This document shows positions 32,706 to 41,713 of a stretch of DNA of 62,854 nt, in pieces. How positions within the stretch are numbered: position 1 is the first letter of the stretch; each line of letters opens with the position of its first letter. The stretch comes from Anaerolineae bacterium (GTDB lineage: Bacteria > Chloroflexota > Anaerolineae > JAAYZQ01): assembly GCA_016926595.1 (NCBI GenBank), contig JAFGOG010000532.1:1-62854 (forward strand), in the 5' to 3' direction. The notes beneath the pieces are model-generated. The model saw only the letters and a program-made list of their open reading frames with translations, was not told the DNA's origin and ran no database searches. Made by a program: the position numbers and the translations under genes.

Positions 32706-33629
32706 ATGGACAAGTTGATGGTGATCGTCAATCCTATAGCCGGCAAAGGGGCCGGTCAGCGGCTAATGGGGCAGGTGCGCGACATGCTGTGCGCGCAGGG
32801 GCTTGATTTTGACCTGGTTTCGACGCAAGCGCCCGGGCAGGCGATCGATCTGGCCCGCGAGGCCTCGCTGGCGGGCTGCGCAGCGGTGGTGGCCGTGGGT
32901 GGCGATGGCACGGCGAACGAGGTGCTTAACGGGCTGATGCAGGCCAGGGCGCGCGGCGGCAGCGCGGCGCTGGGTATGATCGGCGTGGGTACGGGGAACG
33001 ACTTTGCCTACGCGGCGGGTATCCCCGAGGGGATCGAAGCGGCCTGCCGCTGCCTGGCTCAAGGGCAGCGCCGTTCGATAGACGTCGGCCGGGTTGCCGG
33101 CGGCGATTGGCCGGAGGGGCGCTATTTTGGCAACGGGGTAGGCGTAGGGTTCGACGTGACGGCGACGATCGAGACCCAGAAAGTCAAACGCATCACCGGC
33201 ACGCCGGCGTTCCTGGTCGGCGCACTCAAGACATTGTTCCTCTACTTTGAGGCGCCGCTGATCACGGTCCAGGCGGATGGACAGACGGTCGAGGCGCACT
33301 ATTTGATGATCTCGGCGATGAACGGGCGGCGCTTTGGCGGGGGATTCTACATCGCCCCTGAGGCGCAGCCCGACGACGGGCTGTTCGACCTGGTGTTGGC
33401 CAAACAGAGCACGCGCCTGACGGCGCTGCACCTGATCGGCCGCTACATGAAGGGCACGCAGATGTCGCATTGGGCGGTGAGCGGGCAGCGGGCGCGGCGG
33501 ATCACCATCGATGCCGCGGGTGGGCTCAACAGCCACGCCGACGGCGAGATCTATTGCATCGACGGCAAACATATCGAGTTGGAGATGTACACCCGGCAGA
33601 TAGAGGTCATCTGTGAGCCAGCAGCCTAG
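32706..33629 (+). CDS. Diacylglycerol kinase family lipid kinase (YegS/BmrU-like)
   Basis: 307 residues. The catalytic domain shows VIVNPIAGKGAGQ, AVVAVGGDGTANEVLNGL and GVGTGNDFA, the nucleotide-binding loops of the DAGK_cat fold. The second domain has GNGVGVGFDVTATIE and ends with SHADGEIYCIDGKHIELEM. It phosphorylates diacylglycerol or a related lipid with ATP. Three nt after the DUF554 gene, so co-transcribed. Confidence 0.92.
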   Translation: MDKLMVIVNPIAGKGAGQRLMGQVRDMLCAQGLDFDLVSTQAPGQAIDLAREASLAGCAAVVAVGGDGTANEVLNGLMQARARGGSAALGMIGVGTGNDFAYAAGIPEGIEAACRCLAQGQRRSIDVGRVAGGDWPEGRYFGNGVGVGFDVTATIETQKVKRITGTPAFLVGALKTLFLYFEAPLITVQADGQTVEAHYLMISAMNGRRFGGGFYIAPEAQPDDGLFDLVLAKQSTRLTALHLIGRYMKGTQMSHWAVSGQRARRITIDAAGGLNSHADGEIYCIDGKHIELEMYTRQIEVICEPAA

Positions 33630-33729
33630 ATAAGGCATACCGAGTATGGTGGCAGCTTTTTGCCATCGATCGATATCGCTAACCATACACAGTACTCGGT
33701 ACGCAGTGCTCAGTACGCAGTACGCCCGT

Positions 33730-34965
33730 CTACTCAAACGCCTGAAAAACGATGCAGGCATTGTGCCCGCCAAAGCCAAACCCGTTGGACATCACCGCGC
33801 GCAAGGCGGCAGGGCGCGCCACCAGTGGCACATAGTCCAGGTCGCACTCGGGGTCGGGAGTCGTGAGGTTGATGGTCGGCGGGATCAGGTTGTGAACCAG
33901 GGCCAGGACGCTGATCACCGCTTCGATCGCACCGGCGCCGCCTAGGACGTGTCCGGTGATCGGCTTGGTCGAGCTGATCGGAATGCGGTAGGCGGCGTCG
34001 CCAAAGGTCGTCTTGATGGCGATGGTCTCGATCTTGTCGTTGAGGTCGGTGCCGGTGCCGTGGGCGTTGATATAGTCGATCTCGTCAGGGGCGAGCTGTG
34101 CGCTCTCCAGAGTCAGGCGCATCGCTTCGGCCGCCCCCCGGCCATCGGGCTCGGGCGCGACGAGGTGATAGGCGTCGGCTGTGGCGCCATAGCCGGTCAA
34201 TTCGGCATAGATACGCGCACCGCGTCGTTGGGCGTGTTCCAACGATTCCAGGACGAGCGCGCCGGCCCCTTCGCCCATCACAAACCCGTCCCGGTGCAGG
34301 TCAAACGGCCGGCAGGCGCCGGCGGGGTCGTCGTTGTGGGTTGACATGGCGCGCATGGCGCAAAAGCCGCCGATGCCTAGTTCGACAATCGATGCTTCAG
34401 CGCTGCCACAGACCATCGCGTCGGCGGCGCCGCACTGGATGATCGCCGCAGCCTCGCCGATGGCGTGGTTGCCCGTCGCGCAGGCCGATGAAACGGCAAA
34501 GTTAGGGCCGGTCAGCCCGTACTTTTGGGCGACGATGCCACCGGTCATGTTGGTGATGATCGAGGGGATAAAAAACGGGCTGATGCTCTGCGGTCCCCGC
34601 GCCAGCAGCTCGTTCTGGGCGTCGGTCATGGTGCGCATGCCGCCAATGCCGGCGCCGATGAGCACGCCAACGCGCCGCCGATCGAGTTGAGGGGTGTCGA
34701 TCTGCGCGTCATCGACCGCCTGCCCGGCGGCGCAGACGGCAAACTGGAGCAGCGGATCGATCCGGCGCGCCTCTTTGCGCGAAAGGTAAGGCTCCGGTGT
34801 CAAGTCCCTGACCTGGGCCGCGATGCGGGTGCTGTAGGACGAGGCATCAAAGTGAGTGATCGGCCCGACCCCGCTGCGGCCATTGACCACGGCATCCCAG
34901 GTGTCCGGGACGTTGTTGCCCACAGAAGTAACGGCCCCCAGGCCGGTAACGACGACACGACTCAT
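33730..34965 (-). CDS. fabF: Beta-ketoacyl-ACP synthase II
   Basis: 411-residue thiolase-fold enzyme that extends acyl chains with malonyl-ACP. The nucleophile is C162 in SSACATGNHAIGEA. The two histidines lie in INAHGTGTDLND (about 300) and KPITGHVLGGAGAIE (about 340). GAGAGG precedes the ATG. It is transcribed divergently from fabG, maoC and the acyltransferase gene, so together they form a fatty-acid synthesis locus. No acyl carrier protein gene is seen in it. Confidence 0.93.
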   Translation of the reverse strand: MSRVVVTGLGAVTSVGNNVPDTWDAVVNGRSGVGPITHFDASSYSTRIAAQVRDLTPEPYLSRKEARRIDPLLQFAVCAAGQAVDDAQIDTPQLDRRRVGVLIGAGIGGMRTMTDAQNELLARGPQSISPFFIPSIITNMTGGIVAQKYGLTGPNFAVSSACATGNHAIGEAAAIIQCGAADAMVCGSAEASIVELGIGGFCAMRAMSTHNDDPAGACRPFDLHRDGFVMGEGAGALVLESLEHAQRRGARIYAELTGYGATADAYHLVAPEPDGRGAAEAMRLTLESAQLAPDEIDYINAHGTGTDLNDKIETIAIKTTFGDAAYRIPISSTKPITGHVLGGAGAIEAVISVLALVHNLIPPTINLTTPDPECDLDYVPLVARPAALRAVMSNGFGFGGHNACIVFQAFE

Positions 34966-35010
34966 GTGTTTTCCTCTCCGTTTCTACATACCCCGTACCT
35001 GAAAGCGGGT

Positions 35011-35039
35011 ATCATACCACAAAGTAGGCAATTGCACAA
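35011..35039 (-). promoter_or_regulatory. fabF promoter
   Basis: On the minus strand TTGTGC (35039-35034), 17-bp spacer, TATGAT (35016-35011), with TG two bases before the -10. Confidence 0.6.
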
Positions 35040-35059
35040 TCTGTCAACGTCGCGCATAC

Positions 35060-35088
35060 TTGCCCGCTGCCGGGTTTGAGAGTAGAAT
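35060..35088 (+). promoter_or_regulatory. fabG operon promoter
   Basis: TTGCCC (35060-35065), 17-bp spacer, TAGAAT (35083-35088), divergent from the fabF promoter. Confidence 0.5.
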
Positions 35089-35126
35089 GGACCTCTGTGT
35101 TTGGGTCAGGAGAGGAGGGTAGTAGC

Positions 35127-35879
35127 ATGGGGCAAACAGAATCGGGCCGTGTGGCCCTGGTGACGGGCGCATCGCGCGGGATCGGTCGGGCCATCGCCGA
35201 GCGGTTGGCGGCGGGGGGGTACAGGGTCGCGATCAATTACCTGGCCCGCGCCGATGCGGCGCTGGATGGTGTGGCCTCCATCCGGGCAGGCGGCGGCACG
35301 GCGCTGGCGATCCAGGCCGATGTGCGTCTGGGCGATGCGGTACGGGCCATGGTCACCCAGGTCGAGGAGCAACTGGGGCCGATAGACGTGTTGGTCAACA
35401 ACGCCGGGATCACCCGTGACGGGCTGTTCGTGCGCATGGCGGAGCAGGATTGGCGCGACGTGATCGACACGAACCTGAATGGCGCGTTCAACTGCACCCA
35501 GGCGGTGCTGCGCACGATGATGCGCCGGCGTTGGGGCCGGATCGTCAATGTGTCTTCCGTAGCCGGGCTGGCGGGCAATGCCGGACAGGCCAACTATGCG
35601 GCAGCCAAGGCGGGGTTGGTCGGGTTTACGCGCGCCCTGGCAAAAGAAGTCGGCGTTAGAAACATCACCGTCAATGCCGTGGCCCCCGGATTCATCGAGA
35701 CCGACATGACTGCCGATCTGAAGCAAGAGTGGAAGCAGCAGGCGATCGCCATGACCCCGGTTGGCCGGTTTGGCCAGGCGCGAGACGTGGCGGCGGCGGT
35801 GGCGTTTCTCGTTTCCGATGAGGCGGCCTACGTGACCGGACAGGTCATCTCGGTGGACGGTGGCTTGGGCATGAGGTAA
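35127..35879 (+). CDS. fabG: 3-oxoacyl-ACP reductase
   Basis: 250-residue short-chain dehydrogenase. NADPH binding is at VTGASRGIGRAIAERLA, with NNAGITRDG. The Ser-Tyr-Lys triad is in NVSSVAGLAGNAGQANYAAAKAGLVG. The C-terminus YVTGQVISVDGGLGM is standard for FabG. GGAGGG precedes the ATG at 35127; the frame is open to 35076. It reduces beta-ketoacyl-ACP made by FabF. A MaoC-like dehydratase follows 15 nt later. Confidence 0.93.
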   Translation: MGQTESGRVALVTGASRGIGRAIAERLAAGGYRVAINYLARADAALDGVASIRAGGGTALAIQADVRLGDAVRAMVTQVEEQLGPIDVLVNNAGITRDGLFVRMAEQDWRDVIDTNLNGAFNCTQAVLRTMMRRRWGRIVNVSSVAGLAGNAGQANYAAAKAGLVGFTRALAKEVGVRNITVNAVAPGFIETDMTADLKQEWKQQAIAMTPVGRFGQARDVAAAVAFLVSDEAAYVTGQVISVDGGLGMR

Positions 35880-35894
35880 GGGCAAGGAGGGCGA

Positions 35895-36377
35895 ATGGGC
35901 GGAAAGTCACCCCCTAAAGACTCGTATTTTGAGGATTTTGAGCTAGGGCATGAGATGACGACGCAGGGCCGGACGGTTACCGGGGCCGACATCGACGCGT
36001 TTGCCGGTCTGTCAGGCGATCGTCACCCCATCCATACCGATGAGGCGTATGCGTCGCAGCAGTTTTACGGTCGGCGCGTGGCCCATGGCCTGCTGGGGCT
36101 CTCGCTGGCGACGGGTCTGGCTATGGGTCTGGGCATTCTCGACCGGTCGATCATCGCCTTTCGTGACCTGACCTACAAGTTTTCCAACCCGATCTTTATC
36201 GGCGACACGATCCACGCTCATCTGCTGATCAACGGGCTCAAACCGCTCCCGCGCCTCGGCGGCGGGTTGGTGAAATTGACTGTCAAGGTGTACAACCAGG
36301 ACGATGAGGTCGTGCAGACCGGCGTCTGGAGCTTTTTGTCGCGCAGCCGCGCCTCAGAGTCAGGAGCTGAGCGGTGA
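35895..36377 (+). CDS. MaoC-like dehydratase
   Basis: 160-residue single hot-dog-fold protein. GRTVTGADIDAFAGLSGDRHPIHTDEAYA holds the catalytic Asp and His of (R)-specific enoyl-CoA/ACP hydratases, and GRRVAHGLLGLSLATGL follows. In this locus it likely replaces FabZ in dehydrating beta-hydroxyacyl-ACP. Its TGA overlaps the GTG start of the acyltransferase gene. Confidence 0.87.
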   Translation: MGGKSPPKDSYFEDFELGHEMTTQGRTVTGADIDAFAGLSGDRHPIHTDEAYASQQFYGRRVAHGLLGLSLATGLAMGLGILDRSIIAFRDLTYKFSNPIFIGDTIHAHLLINGLKPLPRLGGGLVKLTVKVYNQDDEVVQTGVWSFLSRSRASESGAER

Positions 36378-37699
36378 CGAACGGACTCAAATCATTTCAC
36401 CGGGGGATGTTGGCGCTCGGAGCGGACGATGTGGCGGGGCTGCGGCGTTCGCTCCAGGCCGCGCTGGCGGCGGTTCGTGCGGGGAATGACGCAAGGGAGA
36501 GCCCGACCGTAGACGGAGCCCGCTGGGCGAGCCGGGAGCGCCTGGTCATCGACTATGGCGACCGCGATGAGCTGCTGGAGCAGGGAAGCCGGGCGCTCGA
36601 GGTGTTGGCGGGCGATGCGGCTTCCGGCTGGAGGCGGCTGGCTGGACGGGGGATCTGTCGCGGCTATGGTCACAGCCACAACGCGCCGGGCAAGGTAGCT
36701 TTTTTGTTTACGGGCCAGGGCGCACAGCACGTTAACATGCTGCGCGAGCTGGTCGAATTGGACCCGGTCGTCGCCGGCGCCTTTGCCGAAGCTGACGAGG
36801 TGATGGCGCCGCTGCTGGGCCGCCCCTTGAGCAGCTTTATGTTCGTCGACGCCCAAGACGAGGCCGACCTGGATGCGGCCGAAGCAGCGCTGCGCGATAC
36901 GCGGGTCACGCAGCCGGCCGTGTTGACCGTCGATGTGGCGCTGGCGCGGCTGCTGGCGCAGTATGGCATCGTGCCCGACGTGGCCATCGGGCACAGCCTG
37001 GGCGAATATGCGGCGCTGGTGGCGGCAGGGGTGTTTACTTTTGCCGAGGCGCTGCACGTGGTCAGCGTGCGCGGGCGCGAGATGAGCCGGGTGGCGCGGG
37101 CGGATAACGGTCGTATGGCAGCGGTGTGGGCCCCGTTAGGCGAGGTCGAGCGCATCCTGGCACAGGTCGAGGGCTATGTCGTCGTCTGTAATCACAACAG
37201 CCGCAGCCAGATCGTCGTGGGCGGGGAAAGCCCGGCGGTGGAGCGGGCCGTCGCGGCATTTACCGAGGCAGGGTACCGTACCCAGTTCCTCGCCGTGTCG
37301 CACGCCTTTCACACCCGGATCGTCGCCCCGGCAAGCGACCCGCTACGGCGGGCCATTGCCCAACAGAGCGTGCGCGCGGCGCGCCTGCCGGTTGTATCGA
37401 ACGCCAGCGGCGAGGTTTATCCCGATGACCGGGAGGGGATCGTCGATCTGATCGGGCGGCAGGTTGACTCGCCGGTGCAGTTTGTCAAGGGCGTGGAGAC
37501 GCTCTACCGCCTGGGGGCGCGGATTTTTGTCGAGCTGGGCCCCAGGCGGGTGCTGTCGGCGTTCGTCGAAGAGATCCTGGGCGATCACGACGATGTGGTG
37601 GTGGTCTGTGCCAACCACCCGCGGCGGAGCGTCAATGGGGTGACGAGTTTCAACCAGGCATTGTGCGCTCTCTATGCGGCGGGGCTGGGTGGCGCATAG
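36374..37699 (+). CDS. fabD: Malonyl-CoA acyltransferase with PKS-type N-terminal linker
   Basis: 441 residues, about 120 longer than ordinary FabD. The acyltransferase domain starts near 105 (VAFLFTGQGAQHVNM), with the active serine S208 in AIGHSLGEYAALVAAG and the malonyl-type motif SHAFHTRIV. The end SPVQFVKGVETLYRLGARIFVELGPRRVL is like modular polyketide synthase AT domains. The first 100 residues (RLVIDYGDRDELLEQGSRALEVL) resemble the KS-AT linker of those synthases. It starts with GTG overlapping the MaoC stop. It loads malonate onto ACP in this locus; the shape suggests descent from a type I synthase. Confidence 0.85.
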   Translation: MTNGLKSFHRGMLALGADDVAGLRRSLQAALAAVRAGNDARESPTVDGARWASRERLVIDYGDRDELLEQGSRALEVLAGDAASGWRRLAGRGICRGYGHSHNAPGKVAFLFTGQGAQHVNMLRELVELDPVVAGAFAEADEVMAPLLGRPLSSFMFVDAQDEADLDAAEAALRDTRVTQPAVLTVDVALARLLAQYGIVPDVAIGHSLGEYAALVAAGVFTFAEALHVVSVRGREMSRVARADNGRMAAVWAPLGEVERILAQVEGYVVVCNHNSRSQIVVGGESPAVERAVAAFTEAGYRTQFLAVSHAFHTRIVAPASDPLRRAIAQQSVRAARLPVVSNASGEVYPDDREGIVDLIGRQVDSPVQFVKGVETLYRLGARIFVELGPRRVLSAFVEEILGDHDDVVVVCANHPRRSVNGVTSFNQALCALYAAGLGGA

Positions 37700-37746
37700 G
37701 GATGGTGAGACGCAAAAATCTTGCGTCTCTACAAGCGCAGATGTGT

Positions 37747-39234
37747 CTATTGCCTCTCGCGGATGTAGGTCCAGTCGGCGGCAAAGTTGTCCTCTCCCTG
37801 ACCGGCCGGCCCGGCCAGGCCCAACTGCCCTTTGCCGGTGACCGGCTCGACCCGTCCGTCGAAGGCGGGGTCGACGTAGCGGATGAACCACGATTCTAGG
37901 CCGGCTTTCATGTGCTGGGCCGTGGACTGGTGCGTGGGGCTGTCGATCAGGTTCTGGCGCTCATCAGGGTCGTGGACCAGGTCGTACAGTTCGTGCGGGC
38001 CATAGGGATAGCGGTGCACGTATTTCCATTCCCGGCTGCGGATCATGCGCACCGGGCCGTATTCGGCAAAGGCGGCGCCGTCATTGGCGACGACGATGCT
38101 CTCGCGCTTGGCTGCCGGGCCGCTCAGGCCTGCGCCCTGGAGCAAAGGGGCGAAACTAGCGCCGGGCAGACCGGCGGCCGCGGGGTTTTCGATGCCCAGG
38201 TAGTCGAGCAGGGTGGGCATGATGTCGTAATGGCTCAGCAGGTCCTGGTTGACCAGGCCCGCCGGCACGCGCGCGGGGTGTGCGATCAACGCGGGCACCT
38301 TGACCGAGGTATCGAACATGTTCTGGGGAAAGGTGCCGTTGCCTTTGCCAAAGATGCCGTGATGGCCCATGTTCATGCCGTTGTCGCCGGTAAAGATGAC
38401 CAGGGTGTTTTCAATCAGCCCGTTTTCGCATAGCCAATCAAGCAAGCGGCCGACGCCGGCGTCCATAGCGGTGACGGCGGCAAAGTACCCGCTGAGCAAG
38501 GCGCGTCGGCCGTCGACGGTGTAGGCGTGGGGCGCGCTGTTCACCTGCCAGGGGTGCATGGGCTCAAACGGGATCGAGTCGAACGGGCAGGTGTCGAAAT
38601 AGGCGCCGTACAGGTCGGCGGGGTGATCGTCGCGACCCCAGGGGCTGTGCGGCGCGGTATAGTGGACGCTGAGGTAAAAGGGCGCAGCGCAGCCGGCCTG
38701 GGCGCGCAAAAAGCGCAGCGCGTTGTCGGTGATCAAGTCGGTGACGTACTGCGGCGGCTCGACCACCTGGCCGTTTTGGATCATCGGCGCGCCGTAATAG
38801 GGGCCGCCGCCCTTGGCGTGCACCTCCCAAAAGGTAAAGCCCTTTTGGGCGTGATGCGCGTCGCCGAGGTGCCACTTGCCGCTGAGCCCGCACACGTAAC
38901 CCTGGGCGGCGAGCAGCTCGGTGTAGGCGAGCTGGCCTTGCAGGTATTCGGTCAGCCGTCCGCCTTTTTCGGGTTCGCAGGTTGAATTGCCGGCGCGCAG
39001 CCAGTCGTGGATGCCGTGCTGCGAGGGGATCCGTCCGGTGAGGATTGAGGCCCGCGCCGGCGAGCAGACCGGCGAGGCACAAAAGAACTGGTCGAAGCGG
39101 ATGCCGGCGTCGGCCAGGCGATCGAGGTTGGGCGTGCGCATCTCGTGGTTGCCGGCGCAGCCCATGGCCCAACAGCCCTGGTCGTCGGTAAGAACAAAAA
39201 GTATGTTGGGGCGGGTTGGATCTTGGCTTGGCAT
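37747..39234 (-). CDS. Sulfatase (formylglycine-dependent)
   Basis: 495 residues. The N-terminal NILFVLTDDQG metal site is followed by PVCSPARASILTGR, where C57 is the residue converted to formylglycine. GLSGKWHLGD, SPWGRDDHP-like and VIFTGDNGMNMGHHG segments match type I sulfatases. It removes sulfate esters, probably from glycans. No signal peptide follows this start. The frame extends through the upstream repeats to 39513; AAGGAAG places the ATG at 39234. No maturation enzyme is adjacent. Confidence 0.9.
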   Translation of the reverse strand: MPSQDPTRPNILFVLTDDQGCWAMGCAGNHEMRTPNLDRLADAGIRFDQFFCASPVCSPARASILTGRIPSQHGIHDWLRAGNSTCEPEKGGRLTEYLQGQLAYTELLAAQGYVCGLSGKWHLGDAHHAQKGFTFWEVHAKGGGPYYGAPMIQNGQVVEPPQYVTDLITDNALRFLRAQAGCAAPFYLSVHYTAPHSPWGRDDHPADLYGAYFDTCPFDSIPFEPMHPWQVNSAPHAYTVDGRRALLSGYFAAVTAMDAGVGRLLDWLCENGLIENTLVIFTGDNGMNMGHHGIFGKGNGTFPQNMFDTSVKVPALIAHPARVPAGLVNQDLLSHYDIMPTLLDYLGIENPAAAGLPGASFAPLLQGAGLSGPAAKRESIVVANDGAAFAEYGPVRMIRSREWKYVHRYPYGPHELYDLVHDPDERQNLIDSPTHQSTAQHMKAGLESWFIRYVDPAFDGRVEPVTGKGQLGLAGPAGQGEDNFAADWTYIRERQ

Positions 39235-39267
39235 AGAATAGGCTTCCTTTCTGTGCATGGCGATGGA

Positions 39268-39439
39268 ACAAGTTCGGTGATCTGGCATTCCGCCTTGGCC
39301 AGGATCCCCCAACTTGTTGAGGCCCTTCTGGATTCTCGGACGGGGCGAACCCGACAAGTTCGGTGATCTGGCATTCCGCCTTGGCCGGGATCCCCCAACT
39401 TGTTGGGGCCCTTCTGGATTCTCGGACGGGGCGAACCCG
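39268..39439. repeat. 86-bp tandem duplication containing the CCCCAACTTGTTGGGG palindrome
   Basis: Two head-to-tail 86-bp units (39268-39353 and 39354-39439) differ at two visible positions. Each has the REP-like palindrome (39306-39321 and 39392-39407). They fill the gap between the divergent sulfatase and transporter genes. Confidence 0.85.
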
Positions 39440-39472
39440 AATCGAGTCTTAGTATACCATATTGGGGAAAAG

Positions 39473-40831
39473 ATGAAAAACCTGGTTTTGTTGACGATCA
39501 TTGGCTTTATCATGTTTATGGGCGCAGGGGTGACCGGCCCGATCAGCTCGTTGTACTTCGAGTCGCTGGGGGCGAATTACGCCACGATCGGCGTGTTGGG
39601 CACGGTGATGTCGTTGAGCGCGATCGTGTTTAGCCACGTATGGGGACAGGCCTCCGACCATTTCCGGCGGCGCAAGGTTTTTCTGGCCGGCGGCCTGGCC
39701 GTGGTGGCGGTGTGTGATGCGCTGATCGCAGCCGCGCCCAGCTATCATTTTCTATTCCCGCTGCGGGTGGTGGCCGCAGCAGCCCAGACCGCTTACGGCA
39801 CGTCGAGCCTGGCTTTGATGGGCGACATATTGGAGCAGCGCCCCCAGGCGCGCGGCCGCCGGATGGGCATCTACCGGGGGCTGGGATCGTTGGGCTTTGG
39901 CCTAGTGGCGTTTGTGTCGGGCAGCCTGGCCGACTGGTTTTCGCTGGCTTTTCCATATTACCTGGCGGCCATCTTTTGTGGGATCGCCTTTGTGCTCGCC
40001 TTGGGCATCCGTGAGCCCAGCACGGAAGCGCGGCCGATCACGCTGCGCAGCAGCAGCGGGTTTGTGCGTTCGTTGGGGGTCGGATTGGCAGCCTGGCTCA
40101 AAGCAAGGCTGCGCGACGGGGCAGCGCTGCTGCGTCAGGTGCGACATGGGCGGCCCGCTGCGGCTGGGGACAACGTCCCAGTGGCTAGTGTCGACACGTC
40201 ACGGGCTGACATAGACAAACCAGTCACATCGTCCGGCGATGAAAGCCCGCGGCTGCCGCTGGCGCCGCTGTTGATCGCGGCGTTTCTTTGGTCGCTGGTA
40301 ACCGGCGCGGTCTATGCGGTATGGGCCAACTATATGGTCAGCCAGATCGGATACAGCACGGCCGAGATGGCCCGGCTGTGGGCTATCGCCTCGCTGTCCG
40401 AGTTCCCGCTGATGATCGTGGCCGGATGGCTTTCGGACCGCATCGGGCGGCTGCCAATGTTGAGCCTGGGGTTCGTGGCCTGGACGATCGTCTTCCTGGG
40501 TTACGTGTTGGCCCCAAGTACGCCCTGGATTGTGGTTATCCAGCTCATCCGTGGGTTCGCCTATTCGGCTTTTACCGCCACGGCCATGACCTATGCCACC
40601 GAGGTGAGAGGTAAGGAAGCGCGAGGACGCATCTCGGGGTTGTACAGCTCGGTGAACGGGATCGGCGCCATCCTCGGCTCGCCGCTGGGCGGGGGGCTGA
40701 CTCAACTGGCCGGTTTTGTGGTCATGATCCTGACCAACGCCGCGCTGATCGGCGGCGGCGCGGCCTACCTGGCCATCACCGCGGTTCGCCACCGGGTCAG
40801 GTTAGTTGCAGGACGGCGCCGATCGGCTTGA
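39473..40831 (+). CDS. Major facilitator superfamily transporter
   Basis: 452 residues with about 12 membrane helices and a charged central loop near 190-265. The 2-3 loop has GQASDHFRRRKVFLAGG and the 8-9 loop SDRIGRLPMLSLG, the repeated MFS motif. It opens LVLLTIIGFIMFMGAGVTGPISSLYFESLGA, like drug/sugar exporters of the DHA type. The frame extends into the repeats to 39314; the ATG at 39473 with GGGGAAAAG upstream is chosen. Substrate unknown. Confidence 0.87.
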   Translation: MKNLVLLTIIGFIMFMGAGVTGPISSLYFESLGANYATIGVLGTVMSLSAIVFSHVWGQASDHFRRRKVFLAGGLAVVAVCDALIAAAPSYHFLFPLRVVAAAAQTAYGTSSLALMGDILEQRPQARGRRMGIYRGLGSLGFGLVAFVSGSLADWFSLAFPYYLAAIFCGIAFVLALGIREPSTEARPITLRSSSGFVRSLGVGLAAWLKARLRDGAALLRQVRHGRPAAAGDNVPVASVDTSRADIDKPVTSSGDESPRLPLAPLLIAAFLWSLVTGAVYAVWANYMVSQIGYSTAEMARLWAIASLSEFPLMIVAGWLSDRIGRLPMLSLGFVAWTIVFLGYVLAPSTPWIVVIQLIRGFAYSAFTATAMTYATEVRGKEARGRISGLYSSVNGIGAILGSPLGGGLTQLAGFVVMILTNAALIGGGAAYLAITAVRHRVRLVAGRRRSA

Positions 40832-40839
40832 GTGAAGGA

Positions 40840-40884
40840 GACACCGGGTTTCGGGCACTGGTGTGCCTTGGGAAACCCGGTGTC
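40840..40884. terminator. Bidirectional hairpin between convergent genes
   Basis: GACACCGGGTTTC (40840-40852) and GAAACCCGGTGTC (40872-40884) are perfect 13-bp complements. They lie between the convergent MFS and PlsC-like genes and belong to the CCGGGTTTC repeat family. Confidence 0.65.
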
Positions 40885-40906
40885 TTCTGCAGCGATCAGG
40901 CTGAGG

Positions 40907-41701
40907 CTAGACCGCTGGTCCACCTTCGACCTCTTCTTCGGTCAGATAGGCCCACGGGTAGATCTCGGTGCCCTTGGCGGCCTCGCGGATCGCCGGATCG
41001 TCGGAATAGTGTCCGCGCTGCTCGGGTGGGATCAGCTCGGCGATCCGTTCCATGATCCGGTGGCCGATCTCTTCCAGCTGCAGACGCCGCTCGCGCCCGC
41101 GCCCGGTGGTTCGGAAGGGACCAAAAGGGCTGCCGATGCGCACGGTGACCCGGGCGCGTTTTCCTTTGCCCAGGGACGGGAAGACATCGGTCATGCCGTC
41201 CAAGCCAATGGGCAGGAGGGGCACGCCGGTTTGGGCGGCCAAAAAGGCGGTGCCAGGGCGGGCCGGGCGCAGCACGGCGGCCCAACTGCCGGCTTCGGGA
41301 AAGATGCCCACGATGCCCTTTTGTTTGAGCACGGCTTCGGCGCCGCGTAGCGCGTAACGCGAGCCGGTGCCACGGAAAACGGCGTAACGCCCCCATACGT
41401 TGGGTATCCACGACAGGATGGGGGGCGCATTCGGCGTGCGGAAGCCGCCGACAAACTCGATCGGCCAGGGCACGGCGCGGATCATGGCCGCCGGGTCGAC
41501 AAAGCTAAAGTGGTTGCCGACGACCAGCAGCGGCCCGCCGTCGGGCAGGTTTTCGCGGCCAATGACCTTGAGGTCGGTCAACACGGCAAAGCCGAGATCG
41601 ATCCCCCAGCGCAGCAGTTGGCGGATGACCCGGCGGCGTGGATAGCGGAACTCGGGATAGGGATCCCCGGCAGCGGGGCGGTTTTTCCTGGACATATCCA
41701 T
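40907..41701 (-). CDS. PlsC-like acyltransferase with altered motif III
   Basis: 264 residues. Motif I is GNHFSFVDP. In the place of the usual FPEGTRS it has GIFPEAGSWAAVLRPARPG, so the Gly-Thr-Arg part that binds the phosphate is missing, although the glutamate stays. Motif IV is PLLPIGLDGM. It probably transfers an acyl chain, but perhaps not to lysophosphatidate. It lies 12 nt downstream of the UMF1-type transporter and is co-transcribed. Confidence 0.78.
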   Translation of the reverse strand: MDMSRKNRPAAGDPYPEFRYPRRRVIRQLLRWGIDLGFAVLTDLKVIGRENLPDGGPLLVVGNHFSFVDPAAMIRAVPWPIEFVGGFRTPNAPPILSWIPNVWGRYAVFRGTGSRYALRGAEAVLKQKGIVGIFPEAGSWAAVLRPARPGTAFLAAQTGVPLLPIGLDGMTDVFPSLGKGKRARVTVRIGSPFGPFRTTGRGRERRLQLEEIGHRIMERIAELIPPEQRGHYSDDPAIREAAKGTEIYPWAYLTEEEVEGGPAV

Positions 41702-41713
41702 TCCTTGGGGCCA

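Noticed and set aside
33730..37699. Polyketide biosynthetic cluster
   Set aside because: Only discrete fatty-acid type enzymes are present: no large synthase, ACP, thioesterase or phosphopantetheinyl transferase. The AT shape alone is not enough.
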